A stretch of DNA of 64,000 nucleotides from Candidatus Xianfuyuplasma coldseepsis (GCF_014023125.1 NZ_CP048914.1:1826698-1890697), one strand, 5' to 3'; counted from the stretch's first letter, positions 33,419 to 42,485 are shown. Numbers and translations are program-made. The notes: a model not told the origin generated them from the sequence alone.

Positions 33419-33448
33419 ATTATATATATATTTTACTATATTTGACAA
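33419..33448 (-). promoter_or_regulatory. Sigma-A promoter of the Fic-like/NadC-like/argS/recJ operon
   Basis: TTGTCA (33443-33448) and TATAAT (33419-33424) on the minus strand with an 18-base, very AT-rich spacer. About 15 bases lie between the -10 box and the AGGTGA site. Confidence 0.75.
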
Positions 33449-33508
33449 TAATTTCAATGGAAAAAGCGTATATTTGTAGTCATTTACGAAAAATGATGAA
33501 TATAATAA

Positions 33509-33532
33509 GAAAAAAAGTAGCGAGGCTACTTT
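33509..33532 (-). terminator. Terminator of parE-parC
   Basis: Stem AAAGTAGC/GCTACTTT (33514-33521 with 33525-33532), 3-base loop, seven T on the minus strand, touching the parC stop. Confidence 0.85.
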
Positions 33533-36046
33533 TTATTCAAATAATTGTTGTTGAACAATTTCGTGATCTTCTTCTCGTACGTAGTCCGATAGTGGTGTAA
33601 TGGAAGGATCTTCTTCCACTTGTTCAATATCCATAAACAATGGTGTTCCTTTTTTCGGTCTTACAAACTGTTTACCATTTTCGGATTTTTCATATTTTAC
33701 ATCAAACGCATTTACCAATACTTCCTGCGTCGTTGTATTAATACGAATGATTACACGGTTCTTATATTGTGTGGCGTTCATGATACATGTATCTTGTACT
33801 AAATGAGGGTTCGATCGAACGATTTTATACATTTGAACACCTTTGTTCGTTCGGCGTTTTTTTGGAATTTCCGTTACACCAATTCGTTTGATATGACCAC
33901 GGTTCGATAATACTAAGAGATCGTGATGATTTTTCAGAACAATTCCCGAAGCAAGATGTTGCTTGGATGAAAGATTCATCCCCTTAACACCTTTAGCAGT
34001 TGTTGATGTTAAAGGAATTTCATTCAGGTTGAATCGCAATGCTTCACCACGTTGTGAGAAGATGATAACTTCTGCATCGGGATTATCGGTAATGTCGATC
34101 GCAACTACTTCATCACCCTTGTTTAGTGCAATCGCACGGATTGTTTTGGTATATCGTGACACATCAAAGTCAGCAAGAGCCGTTTGTTTAATCAAATTCT
34201 TCTTGGTAACAAACAGTAGTGATTTAGGTTCAGAGAAGTCATTAATCCGTAGAACCTTGATGATAAATTCATCTTCTTCTAATTGAACTATGTTGTTAAT
34301 GTGCGTACCTAAATCACGCCATTTATAGCTTGGTATCTTGTATACAGGCAAGTAAACATAATTCCCCTTGTTGGTAAACATCAAGATTGTATTCAGGGTT
34401 GATACCTCATCAACAAAGATCATTGAATCATTATCACGTAGTGTTACTTCCTCTGTTGCACGATACGAACGAATCGATGTCGATTTTATATATCCTTCTT
34501 TTGTGATACCAACAACTACTTGTTCCTCAGCGATTAGTTCCTCTTCAGAAATTGTAATTTTCTCGATTTCTTCTTCAATATCTGTTAATCGTTTTGTCGC
34601 TAATTTACGCTGAATGGTACGAAGTTCATCAACGATAACTCGTTCTAACTCGGTCTCATTATTCAAAATGAGTTGAAGTTCAGCAATGGTTTCTTGTAAT
34701 GATCGCATTTCTTCTTGCAATGATTTGATATCGGTTGAAGACAATCGATATAGTTGTAAAGTAACAATAGCTTCTGCTTGTTCTTCACTAAATTTAAAGG
34801 CTTTCGATAATTTTGTTTTTGCGTCTTTTTTATTTTTAGATGCACGGATAAGGACAATTACTTCATCCAAGACATCCATCATTTTAATAATACCATCCAC
34901 TACATGGAGTCGTTTTTCCGCTCGACGAAGGTCATAATTCGATCGGTTTGTAATGACTTCTTTCTGATGTAGAATATAGGCATCTATAATTTGCAGCACA
35001 CCCATTAGCATCGGACGTTTGTTATTAATAGCGACCATATTGTAGTTATATGATTTGGTTAAATTTGTCTTTTTTAATAAAAAACTTTCGATAACTTGCG
35101 GATCAAATCCTTTTTTTACATCAACAACGATCCGTAACCCTTCACGATCGGATTCGTCACGGACTTCATCGATTCCATCAATTTGCTTTTTGATACGGAT
35201 ATCATCAATCTTACGAACCAAAGCGGCTTTGTTAACTTCATAGGGAATTTCAGTCACTATGATTTGCTGATTTTCTATCATTGTCCGAGAGCGGATGATG
35301 ATCCGACCACGGCCCGTTTCAAAGGCTTTACGGATTTCATCTTTTCCTTGAACAATCGCGCCTGTTGGAAAATCTGGACCACGCATTATCTTTATGACAT
35401 CGTCAATGGTAATATCGGGTTTCTCTATTCGCTTGACAACGGCGTTAATTACTTCACGTAAATTATGGGGAGGAATTTCGGTTGCATATCCAGCACTAAT
35501 CCCAGTTGCTCCATTGCATAGTAAGTTTGGATAACGTGATGGAAGAACGGTTGGTTCATATTCTTCATCATCGAAGTTCGGTACAAAATCAACGGTCCGT
35601 TTTTCAATATCTTGTAAAAGTATTTCGCTCGCAGCTGACATCCGCGCTTCTGTATAGCGCATTGCCGCAGAGGAATCACCATCAATGGATCCGTTGTTAC
35701 CATGCATGTCTACGAGGGGTGTTAGCATCTTCCAAGTTTGACTTAAGCGTACCATTGCATCATAAACGGATGTATCACCATGTGGATGGTATTTACCGAT
35801 GACATCGCCAACAATACGGGCCGATTTCTTATATGGTTTATCGCTAAACATTCCTAGTTTAAACATCGAGTATAAAACTCGACGTTGTACTGGTTTTAGT
35901 CCATCTCTAACATCTGGGAGTGCACGATCTTGGATGATGTATTTGGAATATCGACCAAAACGTTCACCAACAATGGACTCTAAATTTTCTTCAATGATTT
36001 TTTGATCGACAAATTCGCTAATCAAATCAACTGTTTTTTTCGCCAT
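33533..36046 (-). CDS. parC: DNA topoisomerase IV subunit A
   Basis: The breakage-reunion subunit of topoisomerase IV, which decatenates daughter chromosomes. RALPDVRDGLKPVQRRVLYSM (N-terminal signature; given as DVRDGLKPVQRRVL), HPHGDTSVYDAMVR (quinolone-determining region, T92 and D96 where enzymes often have Ser and Glu), and the active-site Tyr in AAMRYTEARM (Y131) are clear. The C-terminal half is the beta-pinwheel DNA-wrapping domain. ParC rather than GyrA is inferred from the strong ParE character of its partner. Start taken at the ATG at 36044-36046, 7 bases after AGGTGG; an ATG two codons earlier is too close to the site. Confidence 0.9.
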   Translation of the reverse strand: MAKKTVDLISEFVDQKIIEENLESIVGERFGRYSKYIIQDRALPDVRDGLKPVQRRVLYSMFKLGMFSDKPYKKSARIVGDVIGKYHPHGDTSVYDAMVRLSQTWKMLTPLVDMHGNNGSIDGDSSAAMRYTEARMSAASEILLQDIEKRTVDFVPNFDDEEYEPTVLPSRYPNLLCNGATGISAGYATEIPPHNLREVINAVVKRIEKPDITIDDVIKIMRGPDFPTGAIVQGKDEIRKAFETGRGRIIIRSRTMIENQQIIVTEIPYEVNKAALVRKIDDIRIKKQIDGIDEVRDESDREGLRIVVDVKKGFDPQVIESFLLKKTNLTKSYNYNMVAINNKRPMLMGVLQIIDAYILHQKEVITNRSNYDLRRAEKRLHVVDGIIKMMDVLDEVIVLIRASKNKKDAKTKLSKAFKFSEEQAEAIVTLQLYRLSSTDIKSLQEEMRSLQETIAELQLILNNETELERVIVDELRTIQRKLATKRLTDIEEEIEKITISEEELIAEEQVVVGITKEGYIKSTSIRSYRATEEVTLRDNDSMIFVDEVSTLNTILMFTNKGNYVYLPVYKIPSYKWRDLGTHINNIVQLEEDEFIIKVLRINDFSEPKSLLFVTKKNLIKQTALADFDVSRYTKTIRAIALNKGDEVVAIDITDNPDAEVIIFSQRGEALRFNLNEIPLTSTTAKGVKGMNLSSKQHLASGIVLKNHHDLLVLSNRGHIKRIGVTEIPKKRRTNKGVQMYKIVRSNPHLVQDTCIMNATQYKNRVIIRINTTTQEVLVNAFDVKYEKSENGKQFVRPKKGTPLFMDIEQVEEDPSITPLSDYVREEDHEIVQQQLFE

Positions 36047-36057
36047 GTCCATACCAC

Positions 36058-37983
36058 CTAAATCTTGAAGTCATCTTCGATAGAGAATGTAACATTATTT
36101 TCAATCCACTCTCGTCGAGGTTCTACTTTATCCCCCATAAGGGTACTAATTCGTTGATCGGCATCTGCTAAATCTTCAATTTTCACTTGAATCAAGGTTC
36201 GGCTTTTGGGATTCATTGTTGTTTCCCACAATTGATCGGCATTCATTTCACCAAGACCTTTGAATCGTTGAATATTGTACGACTTAACAGAACGTACAAT
36301 ACGTTCTAATTCATCATCATCCCATGCATATTTAATGATGGTTTTATTTTTATTTCGATACGATATTTTATATAGAGGTGGGAGGGCTATATATACTTTA
36401 CCTGCTTCAACAAGTTCTCGCATATAACGGAAGAAAAATGTCAGTAAAAGTACCTGAATATGTGCTCCATCCGTATCGGCATCTGTCATGATAATAACTT
36501 TATGATAATTGCATTTCTCCAAATCGAAATCAGGACCTAAGCCTGCACCAATCGTATGAATAATCGTGTTAACTTCTTCATTCTTTAACACGTCTTCAAT
36601 TTTTGCTTTTTCTGTATTGATTACTTTTCCGCGAAGTGGTAGGATTGCTTGAAAGCGGCGATCTCGACCTTGCTTCGCACTACCACCGGCACTATCTCCC
36701 TCAACGAGATACAGTTCGTTTAGTTCTGGGTTCTTATTTTGCGCCTTGGTTAGTTTACCAGAAAGGTTAATTTCAATTTTACTTTTTTTCCGTTCTAAAC
36801 GGGCTTCTTCTCGAGCCTTTCGAGCGGCATCTCGAGCCATGCGTGCTTTAAGAGATTTTTCAATCAAGGTATACGTTAAATTACTATTCTCTTCGAAAAA
36901 GTACGTTAATTTTTCCGAAACGACTTGTTCAACTGCTGTTCTGGCATCCGGTGTTCCCAATTTATTTTTTGTCTGTCCTTCAAACTGTAATAGATGCTCC
37001 GGGATTCGAATCGACAAGACAGTTGTAAGTCCTTCGCGAATGTCAACGCCATCTAGCTTCGTTCCGTTCTTAATTAAACCAACCCGCTGTCCATAATCAT
37101 TAAACAGCTTTGTTAAGGCTGATTTGTATCCTGTTTCATGGGTACCGCCATCGCGTGTACGGACATTATTGACAAAGGATACCAGTTGTTCCGAGTAGGA
37201 TTTTGTAAACTGGAATGCCACTTCAACTTCGATTTCTAATGCTTCACCTTCTAAAAATCGAGGATCATGGATGCCGTTTCGATTCTCATTAATAAATTCT
37301 ACATAGGAAATAATTCCATCATTATATAGGAACTCTTCTTTTGTTTTGGATCGTTCATCAACAAGGAAAATGCGCAATCCTTTTAGCAAAAATGCACTTT
37401 CACGTAAGCGTTCTGAAATGGTTTGATAATTAAAGACACTGGTAGAGAACAACTCACTATCCGGTTTAAATAAAACCGTTGTTCCTGTTTTTCTCGTATC
37501 ACCAATAACTTCGAGTTGAGATACGCGACTACCGCCATCTTCAAATCGAATTTTATAAATTTTGTTGTTACGATATACCGTAACATCGACATATTTACTT
37601 AGGGCGTTTACAACACTAGCTCCAACACCGTGCAGACCACCAGAAACTTTGTATCCTCCTGCTTGGCCAAACTTCCCCCCAGCATGAAGTCGAGTATAAA
37701 TGATCTCAATTGCTGTTTTTCCACTCTCATGTAGTCCAACCGGAACTCCTCGTCCATTATCGGACACTTCAATGCTGTTGTCTTCTTTGATGGTTACTCG
37801 AATCTCAGTTCCGAAACCGGCGAGTACCTCATCAATGGAATTATCAACTATTTCCCATACTAAATGATGAAGCCCTCGAGCATCTGTACTACCGATATAC
37901 ATACCGGGACGTTTGCGGACAGCTTCCAGTTCTTCTAATATCTGAATTGATGTTTCGTCATATATTGGTTTGTTCATTTCCAT
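36058..37983 (-). CDS. parE: DNA topoisomerase IV subunit B
   Basis: The ATPase subunit. The GHKL ATP-binding fold is visible: IVDNSIDEVLAGFG, DNGRGVP, GLHGVGASVVNALS. The TOPRIM domain has LVEGDSAGGSAKQGRDR and MTDADTDGAHI, and the C-terminus carries QRFKGLGEMNADQLWETTM. By resemblance to Bacillus ParE (GrlB), especially KVEPRREWIE near the end, this is the topoisomerase IV rather than gyrase subunit. It is 641 residues from the ATG at 37981-37983, with AGGA upstream. The stop lies 11 bases before parC. It is divergent from plsY, an arrangement common in Bacillota. Confidence 0.92.
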   Translation of the reverse strand: MEMNKPIYDETSIQILEELEAVRKRPGMYIGSTDARGLHHLVWEIVDNSIDEVLAGFGTEIRVTIKEDNSIEVSDNGRGVPVGLHESGKTAIEIIYTRLHAGGKFGQAGGYKVSGGLHGVGASVVNALSKYVDVTVYRNNKIYKIRFEDGGSRVSQLEVIGDTRKTGTTVLFKPDSELFSTSVFNYQTISERLRESAFLLKGLRIFLVDERSKTKEEFLYNDGIISYVEFINENRNGIHDPRFLEGEALEIEVEVAFQFTKSYSEQLVSFVNNVRTRDGGTHETGYKSALTKLFNDYGQRVGLIKNGTKLDGVDIREGLTTVLSIRIPEHLLQFEGQTKNKLGTPDARTAVEQVVSEKLTYFFEENSNLTYTLIEKSLKARMARDAARKAREEARLERKKSKIEINLSGKLTKAQNKNPELNELYLVEGDSAGGSAKQGRDRRFQAILPLRGKVINTEKAKIEDVLKNEEVNTIIHTIGAGLGPDFDLEKCNYHKVIIMTDADTDGAHIQVLLLTFFFRYMRELVEAGKVYIALPPLYKISYRNKNKTIIKYAWDDDELERIVRSVKSYNIQRFKGLGEMNADQLWETTMNPKSRTLIQVKIEDLADADQRISTLMGDKVEPRREWIENNVTFSIEDDFKI

Positions 37984-38019
37984 GTTGTACACATCCTATT
38001 CATTGAACTACAATTCTAT

Positions 38020-38077
38020 ATTATAACAAAATGAAAATCATTTTTGTAGTGTAAATTTGAAAATGATATGTTATAAT
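38020..38077. promoter_or_regulatory. Divergent, partly symmetrical promoters of parE and plsY
   Basis: Plus strand: TGTTATAAT at 38069-38077 ahead of plsY. Minus strand: TGTTATAAT at 38020-38028 ahead of parE. Both are extended -10 boxes with identical nine bases facing outward; -35 boxes are weak. The 40 bases between are A/T-rich, with ATGAAAATCATTTTT next to the parE side and TTTGAAAATGATAT next to the plsY side. Confidence 0.6.
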
Positions 38078-38110
38078 GATTTGCGTATTCCCAAATTGGA
38101 GTTGATTTTT

Positions 38111-38707
38111 ATGTTATTTAAAGTTGGTTTGTTGATCATAAGTTATTTACTGGGGAGCATCCCATTTTCCATTATATTAGGTACAAAATTCAAAGGAATT
38201 GACGTTCGCCAACATGGTAGTGGGAATCCAGGTGGAACCAATTCATTACGATTTCTCGGAAAGAAAATTGGCATGTTTGTTCTGATATTAGACGGTTTAA
38301 AAGCTGGATTAATTGTTCTCCTAATTCAGTTTGATGTCATCGATTCAGCAACAGTATTTCATCCACTAGCATACGGGGTTGCTGCAGCATTTGGACATGT
38401 GTTTAGCATCTACATAAAATTTAAAGGTGGTAAGGCAGTTGCTGCTACAGTCGGTATGATGATTGCCTATAATCCATTGATGGCCCTGATCATGTTTTTC
38501 ATATTTATGGGTATCTTAAAAGCCTTTAAATATGTAAGTGTATCATCAACAGTAACGGTGTTTTCAGCAATTCTTATTGGTGCCATATTCCAAGATTGGT
38601 CAATGATTCCATATATGGCAATTCTATTCGTTTTAGTAGTATTTAGACATCGACAAAACTTCAAAAATATCAAGCAAGGTATTGAGCCCAAAGTTACTTG
38701 GATATAG
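38111..38707 (+). CDS. plsY: Acyl-phosphate:glycerol-3-phosphate acyltransferase
   Basis: The integral membrane enzyme that puts the first acyl chain on glycerol 3-phosphate during phospholipid synthesis. It has 198 residues with about five membrane segments. Three motifs are present: SYLLGSIPFSIILG, GSGNPGGTNSLRFLGKKIG (the G-x-GNxGxTN acyl-phosphate motif) and FKGGKAVAATVGM (glycerol-3-phosphate region). I start at the ATG at 38111 after GGAG; the frame is open 18 codons upstream, across the promoter. The gene is single, with a terminator shared with the VOC gene. Confidence 0.95.
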   Translation: MLFKVGLLIISYLLGSIPFSIILGTKFKGIDVRQHGSGNPGGTNSLRFLGKKIGMFVLILDGLKAGLIVLLIQFDVIDSATVFHPLAYGVAAAFGHVFSIYIKFKGGKAVAATVGMMIAYNPLMALIMFFIFMGILKAFKYVSVSSTVTVFSAILIGAIFQDWSMIPYMAILFVLVVFRHRQNFKNIKQGIEPKVTWI

Positions 38708-38708
38708 A

Positions 38709-38738
38709 AAAGATTAATCGCTTGATTAATCTTTTTTT
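38709..38738. terminator. Bidirectional terminator between plsY and the VOC-protein gene
   Basis: 11-bp stem AAAGATTAATC/GATTAATCTTT (38709-38719 with 38724-38734), 4-base loop, eight T on the plus strand. The stop codon of the minus-strand VOC gene lies within the stem. Confidence 0.9.
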
Positions 38739-39124
38739 TGTCTATACTCGAAAATCTCCTGTTGAACCATCTTACGATATTCTTCTTCATAAGGCTCCCA
38801 AAGTTCTATGTAATTACCAAAAGGATCTTGAAATTGAGCAAACTTCCCATAATTATATTCAGCAACTTCACTCGTTATTTTACATCCTTGATTCTGTACT
38901 ATTGAGAGCACTTCATCAATGGAATCAACTCTGAAATTAATATAGGGAACCCCTTCTTGATTGCTTCTGGTAAAGGAAACTAGTGTCAACTGGTCACCAT
39001 CAATAAAACTGGTTCCATACGGACTCATATTCATTCCTAAATATTGCTCATACCAATCGCGAATTTCTTGATCGTTGCCTTTTAATCCTAAGAATACACC
39101 ACCAACACCGGTAACTTTACCCAT
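38726..39124 (-). CDS. VOC-superfamily (glyoxalase/bleomycin-resistance fold) protein
   Basis: 132 residues with two beta-alpha-beta-beta-beta modules: GVGGVFLGLKGNDQEIRDWY at the start and DPFGNYIELWEP at the end, the latter with the Glu that usually binds the metal. VOC proteins include lyases, dioxygenases and antibiotic-binding proteins, and the substrate cannot be read. The likely start is the ATG at 39122-39124, but no ribosome binding site is seen close to it (the nearest GAGG is about 20 bases up, in the yneF terminator), so expression may be low or coupled. Confidence 0.8.
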   Translation of the reverse strand: MGKVTGVGGVFLGLKGNDQEIRDWYEQYLGMNMSPYGTSFIDGDQLTLVSFTRSNQEGVPYINFRVDSIDEVLSIVQNQGCKITSEVAEYNYGKFAQFQDPFGNYIELWEPYEEEYRKMVQQEIFEYRQKKD

Positions 39125-39138
39125 GATTGTTAATAAAA

Positions 39139-39168
39139 TAAAAACCTCACAAAAGTAAGGTTTATTTT
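39139..39168 (-). terminator. Terminator of yneF
   Basis: Stem AAACCT/AGGTTT (39142-39147 with 39158-39163) with a 10-base loop, then a T-rich tail on the minus strand. It overlaps the yneF stop codon. Confidence 0.7.
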
Positions 39169-39392
39169 GCGTTTTGCATTGATTGCATAACTTGACGAAC
39201 CTGTTTTTCAGAAGGTTTACGTCCCATTTGCATCATCATTGCACGAATCATATTTTCATTCACTGGTGGGTTTTCTCGTAAATACTTTTTGAAATAACGT
39301 TGTGACAAATAGAACCCTAATGCTCCACCGACTAATAACGCTCCGACTAAGTATAGGATCAATGCCCACGTTGCAACATTCACTAATAACAT
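39162..39392 (-). CDS. yneF: YneF-family (UPF0154) membrane protein
   Basis: 76 residues: one N-terminal membrane helix (about residues 8-28), then YFKKYLRENPPVNENMIRAMMMQMGRKPSEKQV (typical UPF0154 core; key words NPPxNExMIRxMMMQMGRKPS), ending in a short amphipathic helix. The function is unknown; the family is confined to Bacillota and Mollicutes. GGAGTGA precedes the ATG by 5 bases. It may be the first gene of a two-gene unit with the VOC gene, separated from it by a terminator. Confidence 0.9.
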   Translation of the reverse strand: MLLVNVATWALILYLVGALLVGGALGFYLSQRYFKKYLRENPPVNENMIRAMMMQMGRKPSEKQVRQVMQSMQNAK

Positions 39393-39487
39393 ATTAATTC
39401 ACTCCTTCACTAATTCTTTTATATTCTACTAAATATAGGGGCAAAATACAAGGTATTTGTTCACTATTCTGCACTAATTAATATGGA

Positions 39488-39581
39488 TTGCAAAATGTAA
39501 TTGGAAATATTATAATTAGTTTTGAAAATTGAACAATAATCCGAAAAAGGTGTTTACTTTTTTACCTTTATAACATACAAT
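39488..39581 (+). promoter_or_regulatory. Two tandem promoters upstream of the ferredoxin gene
   Basis: P1: TTGCAA (39488-39493), 17 bases, TATAAT (39511-39516). P2: TTTACT (39553-39558), 17 bases, TACAAT (39576-39581). P1 would give a leader of about 95 bases, P2 about 30. The remaining intergenic sequence (39393-39487) is AT-rich and shows nothing else. Confidence 0.65.
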
Positions 39582-39618
39582 ATAGATGTTAATAAGCTTA
39601 TTAAGAGGAGGAATTAAT

Positions 39619-39786
39619 ATGCCAAGAAGAATTACCGAAGACTGTATCGCTTGTGCTGCATGTGTTCCTGAATGTCCAGTGGACTGTATTGAAGAAGGGG
39701 ACATTTTTGTAATCGATGAAGATATCTGTATTGATTGTGGAGCATGCGAAGTAGTATGCCCTGTTGATGCAATTATCGAAGTGTAA
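39619..39786 (+). CDS. 2[4Fe-4S] ferredoxin
   Basis: A 55-residue low-potential electron carrier. Cluster ligands are C9, C12, C15, C19 and C37, C40, C43, C47, each set ending in CP as usual. An extra C23 stands where clostridial ferredoxins have Ala (VDCIEE instead of VDAI). GAGGAGG lies before the ATG at 39619; the frame is open 11 codons upstream but lacks a site. Possible partners in the window are IspG, which needs reduced ferredoxin or flavodoxin, and MtaB; pyruvate:ferredoxin oxidoreductase would be the usual source, but is not in the window. Confidence 0.95.
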   Translation: MPRRITEDCIACAACVPECPVDCIEEGDIFVIDEDICIDCGACEVVCPVDAIIEV

Positions 39787-39791
39787 TTATT

Positions 39792-39817
39792 AAAAAAGAG
39801 GCTATGCCTCTTTTTTT
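39792..39817. terminator. Bidirectional terminator between ferredoxin and nif3
   Basis: Stem AAAGAGGC/GCCTCTTT (39795-39802 with 39806-39813), 3-base loop, with A-run and T-run on both sides. It serves both convergent transcripts. Confidence 0.85.
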
Positions 39818-40592
39818 ATTTGACTTGATACGGATTTGTATTGACTTTGCTAATGTGTATAGGACAACCAATTCCTTTTTCTTTTAAGAATGATGCAAGA
39901 CCATCGAGTGCGTGTTTTTCAATATTATGACCAACATCTAGAATCGTAAACCCTAGGTTTTTAGCGTCGAGTGCATGATGATAAGTAATATCACCACTAA
40001 TATATGCGTCGACCCCTTTACTAATTGCGGTATTAATCACACTTGATCCACTTCCACCCGTTATTGCAATACGTTGATACGTCTCTTTGTCGCCACCAAT
40101 AAGACGCAGACTATCCAACTGAAATACTTGTTTTACATAGGCAACAAGTTCATCGAGCGAGTATGCTTTGTCAAGCGTACCGATGACACCCAAGCTTTCT
40201 ATTTCATTGATTGAATCGAGAGGTTCGGGATCATGAAGTTGTAACATCGAAGACAAATATAGATTCATTCCCATTGGCGCAACATCAAAATTAGTATGAG
40301 CAACATATAACGTAATTCCATGTTGAATCAGTTTTTGCAATAGTTGACCTAAATACGTCTCTGTATGAATTGTTTTAAGCGGTTTAAAGATTAGAGGATG
40401 GTGCAGCACAATCATGTTTGCGTTTTTCGCGAGTGCTTCATCAATTACTTCAAGTGTTAAATCCAAAGATATCACGATTCCGGTAATATCTTTATTGAGC
40501 GTTCCCACTTGCAATCCTACATTATCCCATTCATAAGCAGACTCCGTAGGAAAATAGGTTTCAAATATGGATTTAAATTCATTTCCGTTCAT
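39816..40592 (-). CDS. nif3: Nif3-like dinuclear metal-centre hexameric protein
   Basis: 258 residues. The N-terminal half has AYEWDNVGLQVG and VLHHPLIFKPLK (His metal ligands), the C-terminal half GVDAYISGDITYHHALDAKN and DVGHNIEKHAL. Nif3/YqfO proteins bind two metals and have been annotated as a type 2 GTP cyclohydrolase, but the role in Bacillota is unsettled. The short version here lacks the inserted PII-like domain of Bacillus YqfO. The start is the ATG at 40590-40592 with GGAGG upstream, overlapping trmK by 14 bases, as in other Bacillota. Confidence 0.9.
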   Translation of the reverse strand: MNGNEFKSIFETYFPTESAYEWDNVGLQVGTLNKDITGIVISLDLTLEVIDEALAKNANMIVLHHPLIFKPLKTIHTETYLGQLLQKLIQHGITLYVAHTNFDVAPMGMNLYLSSMLQLHDPEPLDSINEIESLGVIGTLDKAYSLDELVAYVKQVFQLDSLRLIGGDKETYQRIAITGGSGSSVINTAISKGVDAYISGDITYHHALDAKNLGFTILDVGHNIEKHALDGLASFLKEKGIGCPIHISKVNTNPYQVK

Positions 40593-41241
40593 CCAGTACC
40601 TCCTCAATTAGAGTAATACGTTTTTCTACTTTTTGACGTTCTTCATCATCGTTAATTTGATTAACAATGGCTGTAAGAGCGTTTTTTTCTTTGGTCCATT
40701 TTTCAACAAAGTAGTATGGTTTTTGAATGCAATTAAGGGGACCAAATTCGACTTCAACTGGTGTTAAAGACGCTTTCCCTCGTTCGATTACAATCACTTC
40801 ATAATACTTATTCCCATCTTTAAAAACCAACTCATCGACGATATGATAGGATAGTTCAGCCAAGGCTTCTCGAACAACAGGGATATTGGTATTTGGTTGT
40901 AAAATGAATCGTTTGATATTTTTGTGTTCTCCATTTTGAAGGATTTTCACAATCATTTCGCCACCCATACCACTAATGACAACTACATCTGTTTCATCAT
41001 CAATCTTCGATAATCCTTCACCAAGAAGAACTGAAACTTTATCACTTACACGATACTTGCGAACGTTGGTTCGAGCTTGTAAAAATGGGCCATACTTATT
41101 GTCAATAGCTAGTGCACGATAGACATAACCACGTAATACTGCGGCTATTGGAAGCATTGCATGGTCAGTCCCAATGTCTGCTAATTTAACGAATCCATTT
41201 GTGTACTCAAGACAAGTTTCTAAACGTTTTGATAATTGCAT
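40579..41241 (-). CDS. trmK: tRNA (adenine(22)-N1)-methyltransferase
   Basis: SAM-dependent enzyme that makes m1A22 in tRNA. The Rossmann motif is LADIGTDHAMLPIAAVLRG (residues 20-38), followed by AIDNKYGPFLQA and VVISGMGGEMIV, which is the YqfN/TrmK signature, and the C-terminal half is a coiled-coil-like helical domain. It has 220 residues and overlaps the sigma-A gene by one base (TAATG). The rpoD-trmK-nif3 order is conserved across Bacillota, which supports the call. Confidence 0.92.
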   Translation of the reverse strand: MQLSKRLETCLEYTNGFVKLADIGTDHAMLPIAAVLRGYVYRALAIDNKYGPFLQARTNVRKYRVSDKVSVLLGEGLSKIDDETDVVVISGMGGEMIVKILQNGEHKNIKRFILQPNTNIPVVREALAELSYHIVDELVFKDGNKYYEVIVIERGKASLTPVEVEFGPLNCIQKPYYFVEKWTKEKNALTAIVNQINDDEERQKVEKRITLIEEVLDERK

Positions 41242-42485
41242 TATTTTCCGTTCATGAAGTCTTTTAGTTTTTTGCTTCTTGATGGGTGTCGTAATTTGCG
41301 AAGTGCTTTGGCCTCAATCTGTCGAATCCGTTCACGGGTAACACCAAATTCTCGACCAACTTCTTCCAATGTGCGACTGCGTCCATCTAGTAATCCAAAC
41401 CGCATCCGCAACACTTTTTCTTCACGATCTGTGAGTGTTTCTAAAACGGTGTCAAGTTCTCGTTTTAGCATCTCTTTAGACGTATACTCCATTGGAGTTA
41501 GGGTGTCAGGATCAGCAATAAAATCTCCCAAACTGGAGTCTTCTTCCTCACCAACAGGACTCTCTAGCGAGATAGGTTCTTGAGCAACTTTTTGAATGAT
41601 TTGTACTTTTTCTACACTAATACCCATCCGTTCTGCAACTTCTTCAGGGTGAGGTTCACGTTTCAGTTCCTGGATTAATTGCCGTTGTGTTCGAACCAAT
41701 TTATTGATGGTTTCCACCATATGAACGGGGATTCGAATCGTCCGCGCTTGGTCTGCAATCGCACGTGTTATCGCTTGACGAATCCACCATGTGGCATAGG
41801 TTGAAAACTTAAATCCCTTGGTGTGGTCAAACTTACCAACAGCTTTCATTAGTCCCATGTTTCCTTCTTGAATCAAGTCCAAGAATTGCATTCCTCGACC
41901 AACATACCGTTTCGCAATGGATACCACGAGACGTAAGTTTGCTTCAACGAGTTTGTTTTTCGCCAGTTCACCTTTAAACATGATTTGCTCTACTTGAAGC
42001 TTATATTCCGGACTGATTTCTTCACCGTTTGCCACCATATCATCAAACTGCTCTTTGGCGACAACGGCATTGGCAATGTCGGTTGCTAAATCAACTTCTT
42101 CGGATCCTTCTAGCAAATCAACGCGACCAATTTCTTTCAAATACATCCGAACGGGATCATCAACCTTGATGGATATCTGATTTTCAAATGATTTGTCGTG
42201 TAAAAGTTCTTCTTCAATGTCTTTTGTGAAATCCAAATCCAACACGATACTTGCATCTAATTCCTCTTCGTAATCATCGTCATCATCGTCGTCTTCCACA
42301 GGTAATTTGTACGTTACCATCTCATCTTCACTAACGACATCAACTTGTTTGCGTTCTAATTCAGCAACAATCTCATCAAACTCTTCACTATCATCACTGA
42401 CGTATTTTAGGATTTCCTTTACAGCAAGGTATCCTTTCACTTTACTAATGTCCACTAGTTCTTGTATTATTTTCTCTTTATCCAT
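41241..42485 (-). CDS. rpoD: Primary RNA polymerase sigma factor (sigma-A/70)
   Basis: 414 residues. Region 1.2 is seen at [16 protein letters not shown], region 2 at [26 protein letters not shown] with 2.4 [22 protein letters not shown] (each quoted in part), region 3 following, and region 4.2 at [29 protein letters not shown]. Residues recognising the -10 and -35 boxes are unchanged, matching the TTGACA/TATAAT promoters of the window; the region 3.0 helix would read the TGn extension so common here. The N-terminus has an acidic stretch ([12 protein letters not shown]). It follows dnaG with a 19-base overlap. Confidence 0.97.
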   Translation of the reverse strand: MDKEKIIQELVDISKVKGYLAVKEILKYVSDDSEEFDEIVAELERKQVDVVSEDEMVTYKLPVEDDDDDDDYEEELDASIVLDLDFTKDIEEELLHDKSFENQISIKVDDPVRMYLKEIGRVDLLEGSEEVDLATDIANAVVAKEQFDDMVANGEEISPEYKLQVEQIMFKGELAKNKLVEANLRLVVSIAKRYVGRGMQFLDLIQEGNMGLMKAVGKFDHTKGFKFSTYATWWIRQAITRAIADQARTIRIPVHMVETINKLVRTQRQLIQELKREPHPEEVAERMGISVEKVQIIQKVAQEPISLESPVGEEEDSSLGDFIADPDTLTPMEYTSKEMLKRELDTVLETLTDREEKVLRMRFGLLDGRSRTLEEVGREFGVTRERIRQIEAKALRKLRHPSRSKKLKDFMNGK

